Positions 53,865 through 62,707 are shown, counted from the stretch's first letter. The stretch is DNA of 64,000 nt from Aquabacter sediminis (GCF_028863665.1 NZ_JARBFX010000009.1:124001-188000); one strand, 5' to 3'. The notes: a model not told the origin generated them from the letters alone. Numbers and translations are program-made.

Positions 53865-54039
53865 CTGTCTGGCAGGAGGGCGTCCGCGTCCTCCTGCCCC
53901 TCTTTATCCGTTCGCAGATGAGACGGGACGCGGGGAGAGCCCCGGTCCGCGCGCTGCGCCATCGCCATCCCTCATCCGGTGAGCCAGGGCCCCGCCCCGG
54001 ACACGCCGGCGGTCCGCGACCCGACGGAAAGGGCCCTCC

Positions 54040-54954
54040 GTGATCGACCCGTATTATCTGCAACAACTGGCCATCGGCCTGTCACAGGGCGTCATCTACG
54101 CCTTGATGGCCATCGGCTTCACGCTGATCTTCGGCGTGCTCAACGTGGTGAACTTCGCCCATGGCGAGGTCTACACGCTCGGCGCCTTCGTGGGCCTCAT
54201 CTTCATCACCGCCTTTGCCCCGCCCTTCCTGGTGGTGCTGTTCGTGGTGCTGGCGGTGGGCGCGGCCATGGGGGTGGGGCTGGAGCGCATCGCCTTCAAG
54301 CCGTTCCGGCGGTTTTCCGACGAGGCGTCGCTGAAATCCCGGGCCATGCGGGAATCCACCCTCATGTCGTCGCTGGCGGTCTCCATCGTCGCCCGCGAGG
54401 GGCTGGAATATGCCTTCGGCTCGCAGATGCAGACGGTGCCGTTCGAGTATCTCATCAACACCCCCATCGAGATCGGCCCCATCACCATCGTCACCGGCGA
54501 TGTCATCATCTTCGCGGTGGCGGCGATCATGCTGGCGGGCCTGCAATTCATGCTCACCCGCACCCGGGCGGGGCTCGCCATCCGTGCGGTCTCGGCCAAT
54601 CCGCTGGGGGCCAAGTATGTGGGCATCGACACCGATCGCACCATCATCACCACCTTCGCGCTCGGCTCCATGATGGGGGCGGGGGCGGGCATCCTGGTGG
54701 GGCTCTATTACGGCGCCATCTTCCCCGCCATGGGGTTCATCCCCGGCATCAAGGCCTTCGTCGCCATGGTCATGGGCGGGCTGTCCTCCATTCCCGGCGC
54801 GGTGGTCTGCGCGCTGCTGCTCGGCCTGTCCGAGGGGCTGGCCACCACCTTCATCTCGTCCAACTGGGCCGACATGGTCGCCTATGGCTTCCTGATCATC
54901 ACCCTCATCTTCTTTCCGCAGGGCCTCTTCGGAGCCGGGAGGGAACGTGTCTGA
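54040..54954 (+). CDS. livH: Branched-chain-type ABC transporter permease LivH
   Basis: A 304-residue permease with about eight hydrophobic segments. GLSQGVIYALMAIGFTLIFG followed by NVVNFAHGEVYTLGAF is the LivH signature; ANPLGAKYVGIDTDRTI is the ATPase-contact loop. The start is GTG 54040 (GGAAAGGG upstream). It overlaps livM by 8 bp. Confidence 0.95.
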   Translation: MIDPYYLQQLAIGLSQGVIYALMAIGFTLIFGVLNVVNFAHGEVYTLGAFVGLIFITAFAPPFLVVLFVVLAVGAAMGVGLERIAFKPFRRFSDEASLKSRAMRESTLMSSLAVSIVAREGLEYAFGSQMQTVPFEYLINTPIEIGPITIVTGDVIIFAVAAIMLAGLQFMLTRTRAGLAIRAVSANPLGAKYVGIDTDRTIITTFALGSMMGAGAGILVGLYYGAIFPAMGFIPGIKAFVAMVMGGLSSIPGAVVCALLLGLSEGLATTFISSNWADMVAYGFLIITLIFFPQGLFGAGRERV

Positions 54955-55957
54955 TCTCATGCGCAAAGGCTGGATCGGCAAGATCCTCGTCCTTCTCGTC
55001 GTCTTCGCCCTGGTGCCGGCCTTCCTCGCCTTTTCGGGCAAGGGCTACTTCTTCCAGGTGGCGAACCTCGTCCTCATCTTCGCCCTGCTCGCCGCCTCGC
55101 TGCATCTGGTGACGGGTGCCGCCGGCCTCCTGCATCTGGGCCATGCCGCCTTCTACGGCATCGGCGCCTATGTGGCGGCGCTGCTCGGCACCGATTGGAA
55201 GATCGGCTTCATCTGGGGCCTGCCGGCGGCGGGCCTGGTGGCGGCGGCCTTCGCCTTCGTGGTGGCGCTGCCCACAATGCGCCTCGTCTCCATCTATTTC
55301 GCGGTGGCCACCCTCGCCATCGGGCAGATGATCAACACCGTGCTGCTCAACTGGGTGGCGGTGACCAAGGGGCCCAACGGCGTGATGCTGTTCTCGGGCA
55401 TCAATTTGTTCGGCTTCCCGCTGAAGGCCCCGCTGGCGGTCTATTTCCTGGTGGCGGTGCTGGTGTCGGTCTCCATCTTCGTCCTGCACCGGCTGAGCCA
55501 CTCTTACTACGGCAATGCCCTGCGCTCGCTGCGCGAAGACGACCAGTGCGCCGATGCCATGGGGGTGAACACCGTCAAGCTGAAGATCGAGGTGTTCACC
55601 ATCTCGGCCTTCTTCGCCGGCATTGCCGGGGCGCTGTGGGCCTATACGACGGGCTATGTCTCGCCCAACGATTTCGGCTTTTCCACCTCCATCCTGATCC
55701 TGGCCATGATCGTGGTGGGAGGGCTCGGCTCGCTGCCGGGGGCAATCATCGGGGCGGTGCTGCTGATCCTGCTGCCCGAATTGCTGCGGGGCCTGGGCGA
55801 CCTGCGCAATGTGATGGTGGGCCTCGTCATGTTCTTCTCCATCCTGTTCATGCCCAAGGGCCTGTTCGGCGAGGTCTCCGCCCTCTCCGTGGTGCGGCGC
55901 GGCTTTGGCCTGAAATGGCGCGGGGCGCCCTCCAAGAGCGAGGTGGGCTGGCAATGA
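54947..55957 (+). CDS. livM: Branched-chain-type ABC transporter permease LivM
   Basis: A 336-residue permease. AAGLLHLGHAAFYGIGAYVA is the LivM family motif and RSLREDDQCADAMGVNTVKL the ATPase-contact loop. GTG 54947 overlaps the end of livH; the stop overlaps the livG start (ATGA). Translational coupling of H-M-G is evident. Confidence 0.95.
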   Translation: MSDLMRKGWIGKILVLLVVFALVPAFLAFSGKGYFFQVANLVLIFALLAASLHLVTGAAGLLHLGHAAFYGIGAYVAALLGTDWKIGFIWGLPAAGLVAAAFAFVVALPTMRLVSIYFAVATLAIGQMINTVLLNWVAVTKGPNGVMLFSGINLFGFPLKAPLAVYFLVAVLVSVSIFVLHRLSHSYYGNALRSLREDDQCADAMGVNTVKLKIEVFTISAFFAGIAGALWAYTTGYVSPNDFGFSTSILILAMIVVGGLGSLPGAIIGAVLLILLPELLRGLGDLRNVMVGLVMFFSILFMPKGLFGEVSALSVVRRGFGLKWRGAPSKSEVGWQ

Positions 55958-56706
55958 GCCTGATCGAGATCGAGCACGTCACCCGCCGCTTTGGCGGCCT
56001 GGTGGCGGTGGACGATGTGACCACCCGCGTCGAGGACGGCGAGCTGGTGGGCGTCATCGGCCCCAACGGAGCGGGCAAGACTACGCTCTTCAACCTCATC
56101 TCCGGCTTCACGCCGCTCTCCTCCGGCACGGTGCGCTTCAAGGGCGAGACCGTGTCGGGCCTGAAGCCCTACAGGATCGCGGCGCGCGGCATGTCGCGCA
56201 CGTTCCAGAACCTGCGCGTGTTCCCGAACATGTCGGTGTTCGACAATGTGTCGGTGGGAGCGGTCGGGGCCATGGGCCAGTCGGCGCTTGGCGCTGTGCT
56301 GGGCGGCGCCAAGCGGGCGGATGCCATCTCGGCCCGCACCTGGGAGGCGCTGGAGCGCGTCGGCCTCACCGACCAGGCGCAGGAACTGGCCGCCAACCTC
56401 TCCTATGGCAAGCGCAAATATCTGGAGATCGCCCGGGCGCTGGCCATGAAGCCGGACCTGTTGATCCTGGACGAGCCCGCCGCCGGCCTCAACGATTCCG
56501 AGACGGCGGAGCTTGCCCGCTTCATCAAGACGCTGAACGGCACCGGCATGGCCATCATGCTGGTGGAGCACGACATGAACCTCGTCATGGGCATCTGCTC
56601 GCGGGTGGTGGTGCTCGCCTCCGGCCGCAAGATCGCCGACGCCGAGCCGGCCATCGTGCGGGCCGATCCGGTGGTGCTGGAAGCCTATCTGGGCGTGGAC
56701 GACTAA
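55954..56706 (+). CDS. livG: Branched-chain-type ABC transporter ATPase LivG
   Basis: A 250-residue ATP-binding subunit. Walker A is GPNGAGKTT and Walker B LLILDEPAAGL. The LSGGQ-equivalent is LSYGKRKYLEIARAL and the switch His is in LVEHDMNLV. LSYG in place of LSGG is common in LivG-type proteins. ATG 55954 overlaps the livM stop codon. Confidence 0.96.
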   Translation: MSLIEIEHVTRRFGGLVAVDDVTTRVEDGELVGVIGPNGAGKTTLFNLISGFTPLSSGTVRFKGETVSGLKPYRIAARGMSRTFQNLRVFPNMSVFDNVSVGAVGAMGQSALGAVLGGAKRADAISARTWEALERVGLTDQAQELAANLSYGKRKYLEIARALAMKPDLLILDEPAAGLNDSETAELARFIKTLNGTGMAIMLVEHDMNLVMGICSRVVVLASGRKIADAEPAIVRADPVVLEAYLGVDD

Positions 56707-56719
56707 AGGGAGCGGAACC

Positions 56720-57430
56720 ATGAGCTTACTGGAAATCCGCAATCTCACCGTCGCCATGGGCGTGCAGGAAATCCTGCACGGGGTGGACCTCACCGTCCCC
56801 GAGCGTGGCATCGTCGCCGTGCTCGGCTCCAACGGGGTCGGCAAGACCACCTTGATGCGCACCATCTCCGGCATCTATCGCGCCAAGTCCGGCACCATCC
56901 GCTTCAAGGGCGAGGACATCACCAAGCTCAAGAGCAACGAGATCGTCGCCCGCGGCCTGCTGCAGGCCCCCGAGGGACGGCAGATCTTCTCGCCCATGAG
57001 CGTCAAGGAAAACCTTGTCATCGGTGGCGGCCGGCATGGCCTCGCGGAACTGGACCGGGTGCTCGCCCTCTTCCCCAAGCTCGGCGAGCGCATGAGCCAG
57101 GTGGCGGGCTCGCTCTCGGGCGGCGAGCAGCAGATGCTGTGCATTGCCCGCGCACTCATGGCCAAGCCCTCCATCCTGCTGCTGGACGAGCCCTCCCTCG
57201 GCCTTGCGCCCAAATTCGTGAAGGGCATCTTCGACCTGGTGTCGCAGATCCGGCAGGAGGGCCTGTCCATCCTCATCGTCGAGCAGAATGCCAAGGCGGC
57301 GCTTCGCATCGCCGATCGCGCGGCGGTGCTGGACAGCGGCCGCATCCTCATCGAGGGCGAGGCGGCGACGCTGGCCGATGACCCGCGCATCGTCGAGGCC
57401 TATCTGGGCGGCCACGCCCACGCCATTTGA
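56720..57430 (+). CDS. livF: Branched-chain-type ABC transporter ATPase LivF
   Basis: A 236-residue second ATPase. Walker A is GSNGVGKTT, the signature LSGGEQQMLCIARALM, Walker B ILLLDEPSLGLAP, and the switch region VEQNAKAAL is typical of LivF. It lies 13 bp after livG and completes a five-gene importer. Confidence 0.96.
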   Translation: MSLLEIRNLTVAMGVQEILHGVDLTVPERGIVAVLGSNGVGKTTLMRTISGIYRAKSGTIRFKGEDITKLKSNEIVARGLLQAPEGRQIFSPMSVKENLVIGGGRHGLAELDRVLALFPKLGERMSQVAGSLSGGEQQMLCIARALMAKPSILLLDEPSLGLAPKFVKGIFDLVSQIRQEGLSILIVEQNAKAALRIADRAAVLDSGRILIEGEAATLADDPRIVEAYLGGHAHAI

Positions 57431-57470
57431 AAACGGAAGGGGCACCGGATGGCCAACGCATCACCCCACC

Positions 57471-57582
57471 CCGTCATGCCCGGGCTTGTCCCGGGCATCC
57501 ACGTCTCACAGCTGGAGGAGCGGGCCGAAGCTGCGCCGCGCCCGGTCCGCGTGGATGGCCGGGCCAAGCCCGGCCATGACAG
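57471..57582. repeat. GTCATGCCCGGGCTT-type palindromic intergenic repeat, full copy
   Basis: The left arm (57472-57503, starting CGTCATGCCCGGGCTTG) and right arm (57550-57580, ending AAGCCCGGCCATGAC) are near-perfect inverted repeats ~30 bp long around a 46-bp middle. The element lies between livF and the second ATC-hydrolase gene. Related copies lie at 59454-59496 and 59545-59668. Confidence 0.8.
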
Positions 57583-57655
57583 CGTCGAGGTGGATGCGGG
57601 GCTGACACGTGGCCCTTTTATCGACAGCCTGCCCCGGCCCTGAAAGGACGAGACC

Positions 57656-58159
57656 ATGTCCGAGCAAGACGCAAAGCCTGCCGCCACTCCCGCCCCCCTC
57701 CCCATCATCGAGCGGCGGCGGATCGAGGCGGAAATCCTCAAGCATGTCTATGACGTGCTGGTGGAAAGCCAAGGCGTCGAGGTGGCCCGCGCCACGCTCG
57801 ACGCCGCCGTTTCCCGCTCCGCCGTGCAGCAGGGCGCGCGGTTCCGCGCCGAGCTGGGGCGCGACCCGACGCTGGAAGACTTCGCCGCCATCCTGCCCAA
57901 CTGGACGGCCAATGACGCGCTCGCCATCTCGGTGCGCCATGCCGATCCCGAGCGGCTGGAATTCGACGTCACCCGCTGCCGCTATTCGGAAATGTATCGG
58001 GAGATGGGGCTGGGCGAGATCGGCCACCTGCTCTCCTGCAACCGCGACGGGGAATTCTGCACCGGCTATAACCCGGCCATGGAACTCACCCGCACCCAGA
58101 CGCTCATGAAGGGCGCCAGCCATTGCGATTTCCGCTATCGCATGAAGCCCGCCGGCTGA
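57656..58159 (+). CDS. L-2-amino-thiazoline-4-carboxylic acid hydrolase-family protein (subtype 2)
   Basis: A 167-residue protein of the ATC hydrolase family. It carries the fuller family C-terminal pattern: VTRCRYSEMYREMGLGEIGH, then LSCNRDGEFCTGYNPAMELT and LMKGASHCDFRYRM, giving conserved Cys and Asp/His residues suited to hydrolysis. It has GAAAGGACGAG before ATG 57656. The M20 amidohydrolase gene follows 33 bp downstream, matching the two-step order ring opening then removal of a carbamoyl or acyl group. Substrate is inferred from family and context. Confidence 0.82.
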   Translation: MSEQDAKPAATPAPLPIIERRRIEAEILKHVYDVLVESQGVEVARATLDAAVSRSAVQQGARFRAELGRDPTLEDFAAILPNWTANDALAISVRHADPERLEFDVTRCRYSEMYREMGLGEIGHLLSCNRDGEFCTGYNPAMELTRTQTLMKGASHCDFRYRMKPAG

Positions 58160-58192
58160 GCGCACCCCCGTCAAGACACACCGGAAGACACC

Positions 58193-59353
58193 ATGAATCC
58201 CCGCCTGACCAATGAAGAGATCGCCGACGCCGTTGCGTGGCGCCGCGCGCTCCATCGCATTCCCGAACTGGCCTATGACGAACACCAGACCTCCGCCTTC
58301 GTGGCGGACAAGCTGAGATCCTTCGGGCTTGAGGTGGAGACCGGGCTCGGCGGCACCGGCGTGGTGGCGACCCTGAAGCGCGGCAATTCGGACCGCGTCA
58401 TCGGGCTTCGGGCCGACATGGATGCCCTCGCCATCACCGAGGCGACGGGGCTCGATTATGCGTCGCAGCATCCCGGCCGCATGCATGCCTGTGGCCATGA
58501 CGGCCACATGGCCATGCTGCTGGCTGCCGCCCGTCATCTCGCCAAGAGCGGGCGGATCGACGGCGCCGTGCGCTTCATCTTCCAGCCGGCGGAAGAAAAC
58601 GAGGGCGGTGCCCGCCGCATGATCGAGGACGGCCTGTTTGAACGCTTCCCCGTGGACGCCGTCTTCGGCATGCACAATTGGCCGGACTTGCCCCTCGGCC
58701 GCGCGGGGCTGACCACCGGGGCGATGATGGCTGCCTTCGGCATCTTCGACATCACGGTGACCGGCCGCGGCGCCCATGGCGCCATGCCCCACCAGGGCGC
58801 GGACCCCATCGCCTGCATGTTCCAGATCGGCACGGCGCTCCAGACCATCGCGGCCCGCAATGTCTCGCCCATGGCCTCGGCGGTGGTGTCGGTGACCACG
58901 GTCCATGGCGGTGACGCCTGGAACGTCATTCCCGGCTCCTGCCGCATGACCGGGACGGTGCGCTGGTTCGCGCCGGCGGTGGGCGATCTCATCGAGACGC
59001 GGCTGAAGGCCATCGTGTCTGGCGTGGCGGAGGCCATGGGCTGCACCGCCACCATCGACTATCAGCGCCGCTATCCGGCCACCATCAACGATCCGCAGGA
59101 AGCCCGCTTCGTGCAGGACGTGGTGCGCGACGTCTCGCCCGTTCTGACGCTCGACGAGACCATCGAGCCCAGCATGGGCGCCGAGGACTTCGCCTTCATG
59201 CTCCAGGAGCGGCCCGGGGCCTATATCTGGGTGGGGCAGGGTGGCGGCCACGGCCTCCACTCGCCCACCTACAATTTCAACGACGACGCCTTGCCGGTGG
59301 GCGCCGCCCTCTGGGTGGCCATCGCCGAGAAGAAGCTCACTCCGCCGGCCTGA
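58193..59353 (+). CDS. M20-family amidohydrolase
   Basis: A 386-residue metallo-amidohydrolase of the hippurate hydrolase/IAA-amino-acid hydrolase (M20D) type. WRRALHRIPELAYDEHQT is the N-terminal signature, RADMDAL and MHACGHDGHMAMLL carry metal ligands, and IFQPAEENEGGARRMIEDG supplies the catalytic Glu. TGRGAHGAMPHQGADP is the dimerisation/substrate His loop, and the last ligand His is in GHGLHSPTYNF. It cleaves N-acyl or N-carbamoyl groups from amino acids. Its place after the second ATC-hydrolase gene suggests it finishes that pathway. Confidence 0.93.
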   Translation: MNPRLTNEEIADAVAWRRALHRIPELAYDEHQTSAFVADKLRSFGLEVETGLGGTGVVATLKRGNSDRVIGLRADMDALAITEATGLDYASQHPGRMHACGHDGHMAMLLAAARHLAKSGRIDGAVRFIFQPAEENEGGARRMIEDGLFERFPVDAVFGMHNWPDLPLGRAGLTTGAMMAAFGIFDITVTGRGAHGAMPHQGADPIACMFQIGTALQTIAARNVSPMASAVVSVTTVHGGDAWNVIPGSCRMTGTVRWFAPAVGDLIETRLKAIVSGVAEAMGCTATIDYQRRYPATINDPQEARFVQDVVRDVSPVLTLDETIEPSMGAEDFAFMLQERPGAYIWVGQGGGHGLHSPTYNFNDDALPVGAALWVAIAEKKLTPPA

Positions 59354-59453
59354 GGCGAGGGCGGGTTTTGCCCGCCCCGCCCCTTGCTCGGGCCTGAGCC
59401 GGCATTCGCGCCGCTGCGGTTGCCTGTGCTGGCGGCCGCACTCCCGGCCGCGC

Positions 59454-59496
59454 GCCGGGGACGGCCGAGACGGGCCCGGCCATGACGGAAGGGTGA
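59454..59496. repeat. Partial copy of the intergenic repeat
   Basis: Only the right-arm type sequence is present (GGACGGCCGAGACGGGCCC, then GGCCATGACGGAAGGGTGAG). It closely matches the right arm of the copy that follows, and no left arm precedes it. Confidence 0.65.
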
Positions 59497-59544
59497 GGGC
59501 GCGCAGGGCGGGCGCATTGGGTCTTGCCCTCGTGCCCTCTTATA

Positions 59545-59668
59545 CCCCGTCATCCGCGGGCTTGACCCGCGCATCCACGCCTCTCCGCCCGCATTCCCGT
59601 TGGAATGGCGCGCCCGGCGCGTCCCCGTGGATGGCCGAGACAGGCCCGGCCATGACGGAAGAGAGGGC
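59545..59668. repeat. GTCATSCSCGGGCTT-type palindromic intergenic repeat, second full copy
   Basis: The left arm begins CCCCGTCATCCGCGGGCTTG and reaches GCATCCACG near 59579; the right arm starts GTGGATGGCCGAGACAGGCC near 59627 and ends GGCCATGACGGAA. It lies between the convergent M20 and FAH-family genes. Confidence 0.75.
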
Positions 59669-59704
59669 GCGCGCCCCTAGGCCGCAGCGCTCAGGAAGTG
59701 GCGC

Positions 59705-60562
59705 TCACGCCGCCTCGTCGATCACCGGGTTGCGCAGGATGCCGATGCCGGAAATCTCCACTTCCACCGTGTCGCCGGGCTTCATCCAGAGCGGCGGGGT
59801 GCGCTTGGCGCCGACGCCGCCGGGGGTGCCGGTGACGATCACATCGCCGGGCTCCAGCGTCAGCACGGTGGAGCAATAGCGGATCAGGGCGGGGATGTCG
59901 GTGATCAGCAGATCGGTGGTGGAATGCTGCACCACCTGCCCGTTGAGGCGGGTTTCCAGCGTCAGGCGGCTGGGATCGGGGATTTCGTCGGTGGTGACCA
60001 GCCAGGGGCCGAACGCGCCTGTATTGGCGAAGGTCTTGCCGGCCAGGAACTGCGACGTGTGGCGCTGGTAGTCGCGGATGCTGCCCTCATTATAGCAGGA
60101 ATAGCCGGCGATGGCGGCAAGGGCATCTTCTTCCCGAATGCGCCGTCCGCCCCGGCCGATCACCAGGGCCAGCTCGCCCTCATAGTCGAAATTGTCGGAT
60201 TCCAGCGGCTTCACGATGGGCTGGAGATGGCCCACCTGGCTTTCGGGATAGCGCGAGAACAAGGCCGGGTTCTCTGTCACCGTGCGGCCGGTCTCGGCGA
60301 CGTGGTCGCGGTAGTTCAGGCCGATGCAGATGATCTTGCCGGGATCGGGGATCACGGGCAGCAGCGCGACGTCCGCCAGCTTCAGCGACGGCGCGGCGCT
60401 CTCCGCGACGGCGCGGGCCTCGTCCAGGGCATCGGCGGCGATCAGCGTGCGCAGGCCGGTGATTCCGCGCGCGCTGAAATGCCCGGTCAGATCGACGATG
60501 GCATCGCCCTTGACGACACCGAAGCCGGCGGTGTCGCCGGCCTTGAAGGAAACGAGCTTCAT
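59705..60562 (-). CDS. Fumarylacetoacetate hydrolase-family protein
   Basis: A 285-residue FAH-superfamily protein. IICIGLNYRDHVAETGR is the family motif, and metal-binding acidic residues are in FDYEGELALVIG and the later GYSCYNEGSIRDYQ. AGKTFANTGAFGPWLVT and PGDVIVTGTPGGVGAKRTPP are conserved. Members act on 2-keto-3-deoxy-sugar acids, acylpyruvates or oxaloacetate-type substrates; which applies here is unclear. It is the last gene of the GntR-binding protein-FAH unit. Confidence 0.92.
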   Translation of the reverse strand: MKLVSFKAGDTAGFGVVKGDAIVDLTGHFSARGITGLRTLIAADALDEARAVAESAAPSLKLADVALLPVIPDPGKIICIGLNYRDHVAETGRTVTENPALFSRYPESQVGHLQPIVKPLESDNFDYEGELALVIGRGGRRIREEDALAAIAGYSCYNEGSIRDYQRHTSQFLAGKTFANTGAFGPWLVTTDEIPDPSRLTLETRLNGQVVQHSTTDLLITDIPALIRYCSTVLTLEPGDVIVTGTPGGVGAKRTPPLWMKPGDTVEVEISGIGILRNPVIDEAA

Positions 60563-60607
60563 GGGAGACCTATGTGAGGGGTGGGGAGGGAAAAGAGGGT
60601 GCGGCAG

Positions 60608-61660
60608 CTATTGCTGCTGCCGCTGGATGCCGCGGGCATCGATGACCTTGTTGAAGTCGGCGATCTCCCGCCGGATACGGGCGGCGAATTCCTCGCCGGT
60701 GCTGGCGGTGGCGTTGGCGCCGAACTTGGCGAGCTCCTGGGCGAAGCTGTCGGAGAGCACGATGGCGGTGATCTCGGTGCGCAGCTTCTCCACCACGTCC
60801 GCCGGGGCGCCCTTGCGCATGGCAAGGCCGAGCCAGGATTCATAGGAAAGCCCCGGCACGATGTCACCGGAATAGGGCACCTTGGCCATCTCCGGCGGCA
60901 CCTTCTTGGAGGTGACGGCGAGGGGACGCACCGCGCCGGCCTGCATCTGCGGCAGGGCGAAGGTCATGGTGTCGATCATCATGTCCACACGCCCGCCGAG
61001 GAAGTCGGGCAAGGCGGCGGAACTGCCGCGATAGGGCACGTGGACGAATTCGGCGCCCGTGGCCGCGCTCAGCCACTCGCCGAGCAGATGATGGGCGGTG
61101 CCTTCGCCCACCGAATAGTAAGTCAGCGTCTTGGGCTTGGCCTTGGCGGCGGCGATGATCTCCACGAGGCTCGCATAGGGCGAATCCGGCCGCACGCCGA
61201 ACACCATGCCGTAGGTGGCGGCGGTGGTCAGCCAGTCCAGGTCCTCCACCGGATCAAAGGGCATGCTCACCCGCATGGCGGCGGTCACCGAATGGGCGCT
61301 GGCAAGCAGGAGCAAGGTGTAGCCGTCGGCGGGCTGGCGCAGCACCTGGCTGGTGGCCAGATAACCGCCGGCGCCAGGCTTGTTTTCAACCACCACCGGC
61401 TTGCCGAGCCGGGCCGACAGTCGCTCGGCCACAAGGCGCGCCACCGTGTCGGAACTGCCGCCGGGCGCAAAGCCCACCACGATCTTCAGCGGACGGGACG
61501 GATAGGCCTCCTGCGCCTGCGCCCGGGGCGTCACGGCAAGGGCGGCGGCGACGGCGAGACCCGCCAGCGCCACCTTGGCGGCATGGGCCTTGAACGCACG
61601 GGCGATGCGGCGAAGCGCGGGGGACGGCGGGGCGGTGCCGCTCAACATGCTGGTCTTCAT
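60608..61660 (-). CDS. Tripartite tricarboxylate transporter (Bug) substrate-binding protein
   Basis: A 350-residue periplasmic receptor of the TctC/Bug family. A long N-region and hydrophobic core (LAGLAVAAALAVTPRAQA) form the signal peptide. YPSRPLKIVVGFAPGGSSDT is the Bug signature, and VVENKPGAGGYLATSQVLRQ and FVHVPYRGSSAALPDFLGG frame the ligand site. ATG 61660 follows AGGA. No TctA/TctB membrane genes are present in the window, as with many orphan Bug receptors. It lies between the GntR and FAH-family genes, suggesting a shared carboxylate substrate. Confidence 0.93.
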   Translation of the reverse strand: MKTSMLSGTAPPSPALRRIARAFKAHAAKVALAGLAVAAALAVTPRAQAQEAYPSRPLKIVVGFAPGGSSDTVARLVAERLSARLGKPVVVENKPGAGGYLATSQVLRQPADGYTLLLLASAHSVTAAMRVSMPFDPVEDLDWLTTAATYGMVFGVRPDSPYASLVEIIAAAKAKPKTLTYYSVGEGTAHHLLGEWLSAATGAEFVHVPYRGSSAALPDFLGGRVDMMIDTMTFALPQMQAGAVRPLAVTSKKVPPEMAKVPYSGDIVPGLSYESWLGLAMRKGAPADVVEKLRTEITAIVLSDSFAQELAKFGANATASTGEEFAARIRREIADFNKVIDARGIQRQQQ

Positions 61661-61836
61661 GGCGTTTCCTGTCCTTTTGTTCTTGGTGCCTGATGGCGTT
61701 GGGCCCCGCCGTCGCCGGCGGCGACAGGCGGGGTAAGCGCGGGCGATCGCCCGCAGGGGATGCGGGACGCGTCCAGGACCTCCGGCGGACCGGCGGGAAA
61801 TGGGACATGCCGGGCCGCAGCCGCCCCGGCATCGGG

Positions 61837-62559
61837 TCACAGCGCCGCGCGCGCAATCTCCATGGTGCGGCGGTAATGCTGGGAGAGCGCCTCCACGGCC
61901 CCGTCGGCATCGCCGGTGAGGACCGCCTCGACGATCACATCATGCTCCTGCGACACGCTGCGCACGGAGGACGGACCTTGCGCCTGCACGGACAGCCGGC
62001 GATAGCGCTCGGAATGGGCATAGAGGGTGCTGCGGAAGCGCATGAGCCAGGGCGAGCCGCACGCGTCCAGAAGCGTCAGGTGGAAGCGCTCATGCTCCTC
62101 CGCCCAGGCCTCGTTGGTCTCGTCCGGCTTGTCGGGGCGCCGGACGGGGATGGCGGACAGGCGCGCATGGCTGGCGATCACCCGTTCGCGCCAGTCCGCG
62201 CCGCCATTTTCCATGGATTGGCGCAGCGCCGTTCCTTCCACCAGGATGCGAGTCTGTGTCACGTCGGCGAGATCCTGCGCGCTCACAGGGGAGACGCGAA
62301 AGCCCTTCTGGTCGACGGACGTGACGAAATTGTCCGAGAGCAGGCGCACCAGCGCCTCGCGCACGGCGGTGAGACTCACCCGCAGACGGCTGGCAATGGC
62401 GGCCGCGCGCAGGGGCTGGCCACCCTTCAGCGCGCCGGTGAGCACCTCAGAGCGCAATTGCAGGAAGACGGCGGAGGTCACGCTGCGGGGCGGCTCCTCG
62501 CCCGGTCGCATCACCTGCTGCATGTCGCGTCCCGCACCCAGCACCTGCGCCTCCGTCAT
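61837..62559 (-). CDS. GntR-family regulator (FCD/FadR subfamily)
   Basis: A 240-residue regulator. The winged helix includes LRAAAIASRLRVSLTAVREA followed by LVRLLSDNFVTSVDQKGFRV. The FCD effector domain is all-helical, with ILVEGTALRQSME and metal/ligand-type His residues in EEHERFHLTLLDACGS and SQEHDVIVEAVLTGD. It is the first gene of the GntR-Bug-FAH unit, and a 12-bp perfect palindrome lies 16 bp upstream. It probably senses the carboxylate handled by this unit. Confidence 0.92.
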   Translation of the reverse strand: MTEAQVLGAGRDMQQVMRPGEEPPRSVTSAVFLQLRSEVLTGALKGGQPLRAAAIASRLRVSLTAVREALVRLLSDNFVTSVDQKGFRVSPVSAQDLADVTQTRILVEGTALRQSMENGGADWRERVIASHARLSAIPVRRPDKPDETNEAWAEEHERFHLTLLDACGSPWLMRFRSTLYAHSERYRRLSVQAQGPSSVRSVSQEHDVIVEAVLTGDADGAVEALSQHYRRTMEIARAAL

Positions 62560-62575
62560 CGATCTGCGGTGTTAA

Positions 62576-62587
62576 AATATCGATATT
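62576..62587. promoter_or_regulatory. Perfect palindrome, candidate GntR operator
   Basis: AATATCGATATT is a perfect 12-bp palindrome in an AT-rich patch, 17 bp before the GntR start codon and within its likely core promoter. Autoregulation is inferred from the position. Confidence 0.5.
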
Positions 62588-62707
62588 GCATATTTCGCGG
62601 GCAGTCAATGCGGTGGCGCTGCATTCCGTGCGGCGGGGGGCATGCCGCGAAGGCGGCCGCCGCCGATGAGGGCGTCCCATTCCTGTCCCGCCCCGGCGGG
62701 CTCCGCC

